From Acidobacteriota bacterium (GTDB lineage Bacteria > Acidobacteriota > Thermoanaerobaculia > Thermoanaerobaculales > Thermoanaerobaculaceae): a stretch of 64,000 nt of DNA. The stretch lies in assembly GCA_016213675.1 (NCBI GenBank), contig JACQZW010000055.1, positions 61,594 to 125,593 of the forward strand. Direction: 5' to 3'. Position numbers and translations under genes: made by a program. This document shows, in pieces, positions 59,983 through 64,000 of this stretch (position 1 is the stretch's first letter; the number at the start of each line of letters is the position of its first letter). Under the pieces are notes generated by a model. That model saw only the letters and a list, made by a program, of their open reading frames with translations, was not told the origin of the DNA and did not search any database.

Positions 59983-61365
59983 ACTGGCTCTGAGCAACTG
60001 CATCAGCTCGGTGATGGAACCGAGCTTCTCGAGGTGCCACACCGCGTCCTTGACCTTCTGCCGGCCGGCGGCGTCGAGCACCCCGGTCGCCAGGGCGTCG
60101 AACTTCTCCTCGATCTCGGCGTCGGTCAGCGGGTTGCGCGGGTCGCCCTTGGGGTAGTCGAGGCGCCTCTCGTGGACCTGCCCGCCGGTGGTGGTGATCG
60201 TCACGACCACCCGCTGCAACGCCGGGAACATCCGCTCGATTTCGGCGTCCGCGACCACCTCGACCTTCTTCAGTTGCGCGCGGATCGTCGGGTCCGCGAT
60301 CTTGGCCGGGGTGAACTGCTGCGGCGTCACCTGGCGGTCGACCAGCGCCGCGGCGATGACGTAGGGCAGCGAGTGGTCGGCGGTCTCCTTGGTGTGCGGG
60401 TCGTACTTCGAGGGGTCGGCGAGGATGTCGGCGGCGCGGGCCAGCGAGCGGATGTGGACCTTCGCCACCTGGTCGGGCCTGAGGTCGTGCTCGCGGACGA
60501 GGTCGAGCACCGCCGAGATCGGCGCGTGGGTGAGCGCCTCGGTGGGGAAGAACTTCATCCCGCATTGGGTGATCCGCCACGACGCCCCGAGGCCGTCCTC
60601 GAGCACCGCGAGCTTCCACTCCGGCCCGAAGCAGTGGACCAGCCCTTCCTTGCCGTCGACGATGTGCTCCGGCCCGGTGTAGCCGCGCTCGGCGAGGAGG
60701 GCGGCGAGCACCCCGGACTGGGTGGCCATCGGGTCGACGGTGTTCTTCATCATCGTCAGCTTGCCGGCGGTGACCGCGCCGAGCGTCGCCTGGCGCGAGG
60801 CGGAGATGCCGATGGCGTGCTGGATCTGCTCCCACGACAAGCGCAGCGCCCGCCCGGCGACGATCGGCGAGACGAACGCGCTGAGCGTCGCGTGGTGCCA
60901 GCCGCGCTCGCGGATGCCGGGGAACGCCGCCTCGCAGAAGCGCTGCTCGAACTCGTGGCCGAGGACGATGCCGACGACCAGCTCGCGGCCGTCGCCGCCG
61001 GCCCGCTCACCGCAGGCGATGGCGGCGGGGATGATGTCCGACGGGTGCGAGGGGTCCTGCTTCCAGTAGATGTCGTTGTAGTCCATGACCCGGACCATCA
61101 GGGCGTTGGCGAGCGACGCCGAGACCGGGTCGAGGCGCGCGCCGGTACCGATTACGGTCGCCGGCCCGGCCCCGGCGATCTCGTCGAGCACGGCGAGGGC
61201 GATGCTGACGTCGTGCTGCCGGAACCCACCGAGGGCGCACCCCAGCGAGTCGAGGAGGACGCGCTTGGCTTGGTAGACGGCCTCGGGGTCGATCTGCTCG
61301 AAGCTCAGCCCCGCCGCGAAGCGGGCCATGGTCGCCGTGATGGTCTCATTCGTCGTCGTGCTCAT
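59980..61365 (-). CDS. MmgE/PrpD family protein
   Basis: 461 residues, family length. Typical segments: AKRVLLDSLGCALGGFRQHD near residue 34, then NDIYWKQDPSHPSDIIPAAI, SRQATLGAVTAGKLTMMKNT, and the CGMKFFPTEALTHAPI region around 280. Members include 2-methylcitrate dehydratase PrpD and cis-aconitate decarboxylase, cofactor-free enzymes on tricarboxylic acids. ATG 61365 has GAGGAGA upstream. The Lys4-like hydratase follows 104 nt downstream on the same strand, so the pair may handle the same acid. The exact reaction cannot be read from sequence. Confidence 0.88.
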   Translation of the reverse strand: MSTTTNETITATMARFAAGLSFEQIDPEAVYQAKRVLLDSLGCALGGFRQHDVSIALAVLDEIAGAGPATVIGTGARLDPVSASLANALMVRVMDYNDIYWKQDPSHPSDIIPAAIACGERAGGDGRELVVGIVLGHEFEQRFCEAAFPGIRERGWHHATLSAFVSPIVAGRALRLSWEQIQHAIGISASRQATLGAVTAGKLTMMKNTVDPMATQSGVLAALLAERGYTGPEHIVDGKEGLVHCFGPEWKLAVLEDGLGASWRITQCGMKFFPTEALTHAPISAVLDLVREHDLRPDQVAKVHIRSLARAADILADPSKYDPHTKETADHSLPYVIAAALVDRQVTPQQFTPAKIADPTIRAQLKKVEVVADAEIERMFPALQRVVVTITTTGGQVHERRLDYPKGDPRNPLTDAEIEEKFDALATGVLDAAGRQKVKDAVWHLEKLGSITELMQLLRAS

Positions 61366-61462
61366 GCTCGTCTCCTCGCGTGCTCGCGCGGCACTCGCCG
61401 CGGCTCGTTCCTTCCGTGTCCCCTGTCCGCTCTTCCTTGCTCCCGTTCACGTGTCCCAGCGC

Positions 61463-61553
61463 GAGAGGGTCAGGGTGAGGGGTCGCCGGCCAGCATCCCG
61501 CGGTCGGTCGCCTTGCGATGGGCTTGGAGACCCTCACCTTCGCCCTCTCCCGC
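61463..61553. repeat. 91-bp direct repeat, copy 1
   Basis: Begins GAGAGGGTCAGGGTGAGGGG and ends CACCTTCGCCCTCTCCCGC; the two ends are themselves partly inverted (GAGAGGG / CCCTCTC, GTGAGGG / CCCTCAC). It lies in the 387-nt gap 61366-61752, which has no gene. It matches 61613-61703 with one mismatch (61539 T against 61689 C). Confidence 0.9.
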
Positions 61554-61612
61554 ACCCAGGAAACGCAGTCTACACCTGCAATCTCGACCACCACGGTCCC
61601 CTCTCCCAGGGG

Positions 61613-61703
61613 GAGAGGGTCAGGGTGAGGGGTCGCCGGCCAGCATCCCGCGGTCGGTCGCCTTGCGATGGGCTTGGAGACCCTCACCCTCGCCCTCTCC
61701 CGC
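61613..61703. repeat. 91-bp direct repeat, copy 2
   Basis: Same unit, exactly 150 bp further on. The CTCTCCCAGGGGGAGAG just before it (61601-61617) adds a short palindrome. The family resembles dispersed intergenic palindromes seen in many GC-rich genomes. Confidence 0.9.
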
Positions 61704-61752
61704 TGGCGCGGGCGAGGGGACCTGTGAGGAGCGCGCTCGCTTCGCTCGCGCA

Positions 61753-62286
61753 TTACTTTTTGAACGGCAGGAAGCTCATGAAGTCGGCGTGGTGGACGAT
61801 CGTCGCCTCGGTCGAGCGCTTGACCAGGCCGCCCTCGTCGGCGTGCGCCGCGATGATGTGGCACACCCGGTCGGGGACGCCGCACTCCATGGCGAGGGCC
61901 ACGCCGGTGAACGGGTGCCGCAGGTAGCGGCCGCGCTCCGACTGGACCGACCGGCCCTCGACCTTCTCGTACTCGAGGAGCTTGCCGACGTCGGCGAGGA
62001 TCGCGCCCGCGACGACCACGTCGAGGTCGATGGGCAACGCGGCGCCGAAGAACTCCCGCATCGCCTCGGCCGACCGCCGCGCGATGTGGACCACGCAACG
62101 TTTGTGCGCCATGAAGCTGACCGGGCAGTTCGGCACCAGGAGCGTGAAGGGGATCTCGGAGAGGTCGGCCGCGGTCAGCGGGCTCCGCTCGAGGGCGAGC
62201 TCCCAGGTCCGTGCCGTCCGCTCGCGCAGGTCCGGATCGGCGATCCACTCGAGCTCCGGCCACAGCGTGGAAACCGCGTCGCGCAT
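61753..62286 (-). CDS. HD-domain-like protein with altered HD doublet
   Basis: 177 residues from ATG 62286 (GGAGG upstream). The HD-fold order is recognisable: VVHIARRSAEAMREFFG (first His, H67), then AGAILADVGKLLEYE, then HPFTGVALAMECGVPDRVCH and IIAAHADEG, then EATIVHHADFMSF. In the central motif the usual HD reads A98-D99, so one metal ligand is missing; the later histidines remain. The protein may be a weak or non-classical phosphohydrolase, or a binding protein. It is the first gene of the HD / MmgE-PrpD / hydratase block, but a 387-nt repeat-containing gap follows. Confidence 0.75.
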   Translation of the reverse strand: MRDAVSTLWPELEWIADPDLRERTARTWELALERSPLTAADLSEIPFTLLVPNCPVSFMAHKRCVVHIARRSAEAMREFFGAALPIDLDVVVAGAILADVGKLLEYEKVEGRSVQSERGRYLRHPFTGVALAMECGVPDRVCHIIAAHADEGGLVKRSTEATIVHHADFMSFLPFKK

Positions 62287-62321
62287 GGGTCCTCCAGGGA
62301 GGTGAAAGTTAGCACAAGAGA

Positions 62322-62410
62322 GGCAGTCAAGGTTTGAGAGTCGAGCGTCGAAACCCCCGCCCACCCGTACGCTTCTCGCTCGCTCGACGCTAGACCCTCG
62401 ACTCTTGACC
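62322..62410. repeat. imperfect inverted repeat (TCGAG-rich hairpin), copy B
   Basis: Arms 62322-62350 (GTCAAGGTTTGAGAGTCGAG...) and 62383-62410 (...AGACCCTCGACTCTTGACC). Like copy A it runs over the stop codon of the gene on its right (the radical SAM gene, stop at 62390) and fills the gap upstream of the HD-domain gene. The loop holds a CCCCCGCCCACCC run. Confidence 0.7.
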
Positions 62411-63862
62411 GGGCGGGCGGGTGGGGTTCTTCCGCGCCTGCCGGCGGCGCCAGGCGAGGAGCGGGGGGAAGCCGACGAGCCGCGGCAGGAAGCGCCAGTG
62501 CCGCGGCGCGACGCCGAGGCCGGCGAGCACGCGGGTCAGGGCGCCCTCCGTCCGGCCGCCCTGCTCGGCGGTGTGGACCACGTTGGGCCGGGCGAGGACG
62601 GCCCGGTTGACCCGGGCGACCAGCCAGGCTTCGGTCACCGCCGGCGACAGGTAGAACGTCGGCCGTGCGAGGTCGTCGTCCGGGGCGACGACGCCCTCCG
62701 CGACCGCCCGGCGCGCCACCGCGCTGCCGGGCAGGACCCGCACGCCGGTGGCGACGACAGCGGCCGAGCCCGGCCAGTCGATGCGGCGCTCGATGAACGA
62801 CACGGTCTCCTCGGCGGTCGCCTCGGTCTCGTCCGGGCCGCCGAGGAGGAAGAACCAGTTCGACGGGATGCCGGCGCCGCGCGCGGCCTCTGCGGTCCGC
62901 GCGACGTGCTCGGCGGTGAACCCCTTCTGCAGGCTCGCGAGCGTCGCGTCACAGGCCGACTCCGGCGACAGCATCATCGAGTTGAAGCCGGCCCGCTTCA
63001 TGAGGGCGAACAGCTCGGGCGAGGCGGTGAGCGGGTTGACCGCGGTGGACGTCAGCGTCACCTCGAGGCCGCGGCGGAGGATCGCCTCGCACAGGAGGAC
63101 GGCGGGCTCGAGCGGCACGTTGAACGACGAGTCGACGATCTCGAAGCAGCGCGGGCCGACGGTCGCGGCGACCTCGGCGATCTCCTCGACGACCTCGTCG
63201 GCCGGGCGGGCCCGGACGGCGCACCCCTCGACCACCGAGTAGACGCAGTGGGCACAGAGGAGCGGGCAGCCGCGCTTGCCCTGGATCGGCCAGGTCGCGC
63301 CGGCGCGGGCGTAGGGCCGCCAGTCGATCCGCCCCGCCAGGGTCGACGGGCCGAACGAGGCGAGGCGTGCCGGCGCCGTGGCGCGGGCCGCGCCGCCGCT
63401 GCGCGACACGACGCCGGGCACCGACAGCGGGTCGCGGCCGGCGGCGAGGGCGGCGAGGAGGTCCGGGAAGGCGACCTCGCCCTCGCCGAGCACGGCGAGG
63501 TCGGCGCCGAGGTGGCGAAGCGCCGCGGGACCGAGGATCGACACCGCCGGTCCGCCGACCACGACGCGGGCGTCGGTCTCGGCGCGGACCGCAGCGACGA
63601 AGCCGGCCGCCTCGTCGAGCTGCGAGCCCACGAGCTGTGCGCTCGCGCTGTCGATGTTGCGCACCGACACCCCGACCAGGTCCGGCGCGAACGCGCGTAC
63701 CTCGCGGCGCAGCGTCGCCGCCGGGTCGCGGGCCGGGTAGAGATCGACGAGCCGCACCGCGTGGCCGGCGCGCTCGGTCGCGGCGGCGACGTAGGCGAGG
63801 CCGATCGGCGGCGGCGGGACGTGCAGCCGCGAGCGGTTCGCGTAGACGAGGAGGACCCGCAT
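62390..63862 (-). CDS. B12-binding-domain radical SAM protein
   Basis: 490 residues. The N-terminal 150 residues form a cobalamin-binding-type Rossmann domain (LLVYANRSRLHVPPPPIGLA, VRNIDSASAQLVG, VVVGGPAVSILGPAALRHLG). The radical SAM domain has the cluster motif C199-P-L-L-C203-A-H-C206 and strands such as FEIVDSSFNVPLEPAVLLCE and SMMLSPESACDATLASLQKG. The C-terminus is basic. Such enzymes methylate unactivated carbons or rearrange natural products; the B12 domain lacks a visible DxHxxG motif, so base-off binding is doubtful. The lipid, hopanoid or RiPP context is not shown by neighbours. Monocistronic or led by the DinB gene. Confidence 0.88.
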   Translation of the reverse strand: MRVLLVYANRSRLHVPPPPIGLAYVAAATERAGHAVRLVDLYPARDPAATLRREVRAFAPDLVGVSVRNIDSASAQLVGSQLDEAAGFVAAVRAETDARVVVGGPAVSILGPAALRHLGADLAVLGEGEVAFPDLLAALAAGRDPLSVPGVVSRSGGAARATAPARLASFGPSTLAGRIDWRPYARAGATWPIQGKRGCPLLCAHCVYSVVEGCAVRARPADEVVEEIAEVAATVGPRCFEIVDSSFNVPLEPAVLLCEAILRRGLEVTLTSTAVNPLTASPELFALMKRAGFNSMMLSPESACDATLASLQKGFTAEHVARTAEAARGAGIPSNWFFLLGGPDETEATAEETVSFIERRIDWPGSAAVVATGVRVLPGSAVARRAVAEGVVAPDDDLARPTFYLSPAVTEAWLVARVNRAVLARPNVVHTAEQGGRTEGALTRVLAGLGVAPRHWRFLPRLVGFPPLLAWRRRQARKNPTRPPGQESRV

Positions 63863-63892
63863 CGCGCTAGGACGCCGGGCGGAGCGCGGCCG

Positions 63893-64000
63893 TCATCCCT
63901 TCATGGCCGCCATCTGCTCGCGGGTCGGGCCGTAGATGTCGGGGAGCACGAGGCCGGCCTGGCGGACGAGCACGCTCATCGCCCCGCGGTGGTGGATCTG
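63893..64000 (-). CDS. DinB family protein, C-terminal end (partial at window end)
   Basis: The last 35 residues run from the window edge to TGA at 63893-63895. The sequence QIHHRGAMSVLVRQAG, then LVLPDIYGPTREQMA, has the H-x-x-HRG...LR..G......YGP pattern typical of the final helix of DinB proteins. The rest lies outside the window. It would precede the radical SAM gene on the same strand with a 30-nt gap, so the two may be co-transcribed. Confidence 0.75.
   Translation of the reverse strand, partial: QIHHRGAMSVLVRQAGLVLPDIYGPTREQMAAMKG

Noticed and set aside
61463..61703. Repeat pair as a CRISPR array
   Set aside because: Only two 91-bp units, too long, no short unique spacers and no cas genes.
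62390..63862. Radical SAM protein as maturase of the small YxxP peptide
   Set aside because: It is 58 kb away, lacks an RRE or SPASM-like extension, and carries a B12-type domain.

Overview
The window is a very GC-rich bacterial chromosome segment with dense genes, short overlaps and frequent GTG starts, plus at least one TTG start. The gene content fits a Gram-negative, B12-scavenging heterotroph: a TonB-dependent cobalamin receptor under a cobalamin riboswitch, the Mpl murein-recycling ligase, DapF, a lipoprotein and many signal-peptide proteins. A PIG-L deacetylase/sodium symporter pair, DUF2911, DUF1573 and DUF4388 (PATAN) proteins, large PAS-rich hybrid kinases and a split F-type ATP synthase operon together suggest Acidobacteriota (Thermoanaerobaculia-like). 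Myxococcota or a related phylum cannot be excluded. No rRNA, tRNA, CRISPR array, transposase or phage gene was seen.

Layout. 1-5.7 kb: tail of a PIG-L deacetylase, a 48-residue membrane peptide and a sodium:solute symporter in one overlapping operon; a DUF2911 protein; a small YxxP/two-cysteine peptide that resembles a RiPP precursor; a DUF4388 protein; and a gene fragment. 5.8-19.2 kb: a signalling block, all on the minus strand. It holds a NarL-type regulator broken by a 1-nt frameshift, two related REC-PAS(n)-kinase-REC hybrids, an Rcp1-like single-domain regulator, and two membrane-anchored kinases with extracytoplasmic sensors. 19.5-28.4 kb: an unknown secreted protein; a receiver/GAF/DUF4388 operon followed by a multipass membrane protein; and a secreted PPC-domain protein. 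28.5-34.5 kb: ATP synthase genes b', b, delta, alpha, gamma, beta and epsilon, without the a and c subunits. 34.7-42 kb: a small secreted protein, btuB with its riboswitch, two DUF1573 paralogues that share an almost identical core, and mpl-pgpA between them. 42-49.6 kb: two tandem M1-like metallopeptidases, a SpoIIE-type phosphatase and an MFS transporter. 49.7-57.9 kb: a lipoprotein, dapF, a GT39-like membrane protein, a methyltransferase-like protein, aceK and a DinB protein. 57.9-64 kb: a minus-strand block of HD-domain protein, MmgE/PrpD protein and a Lys4-like aconitase, with repeated hairpin and direct-repeat elements around it; then a B12-binding radical SAM protein and the end of another DinB protein.

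How the parts may fit together. The signalling block looks like one sensory unit in which two membrane kinases feed cytoplasmic hybrids and small regulators. Mpl, PgpA and DapF point to envelope maintenance. The most intriguing sets are the HD/PrpD/Lys4-like block, which could be an undescribed carboxylic-acid pathway, the RiPP-like peptide without a visible maturase, and the gene-converted DUF1573 pair.
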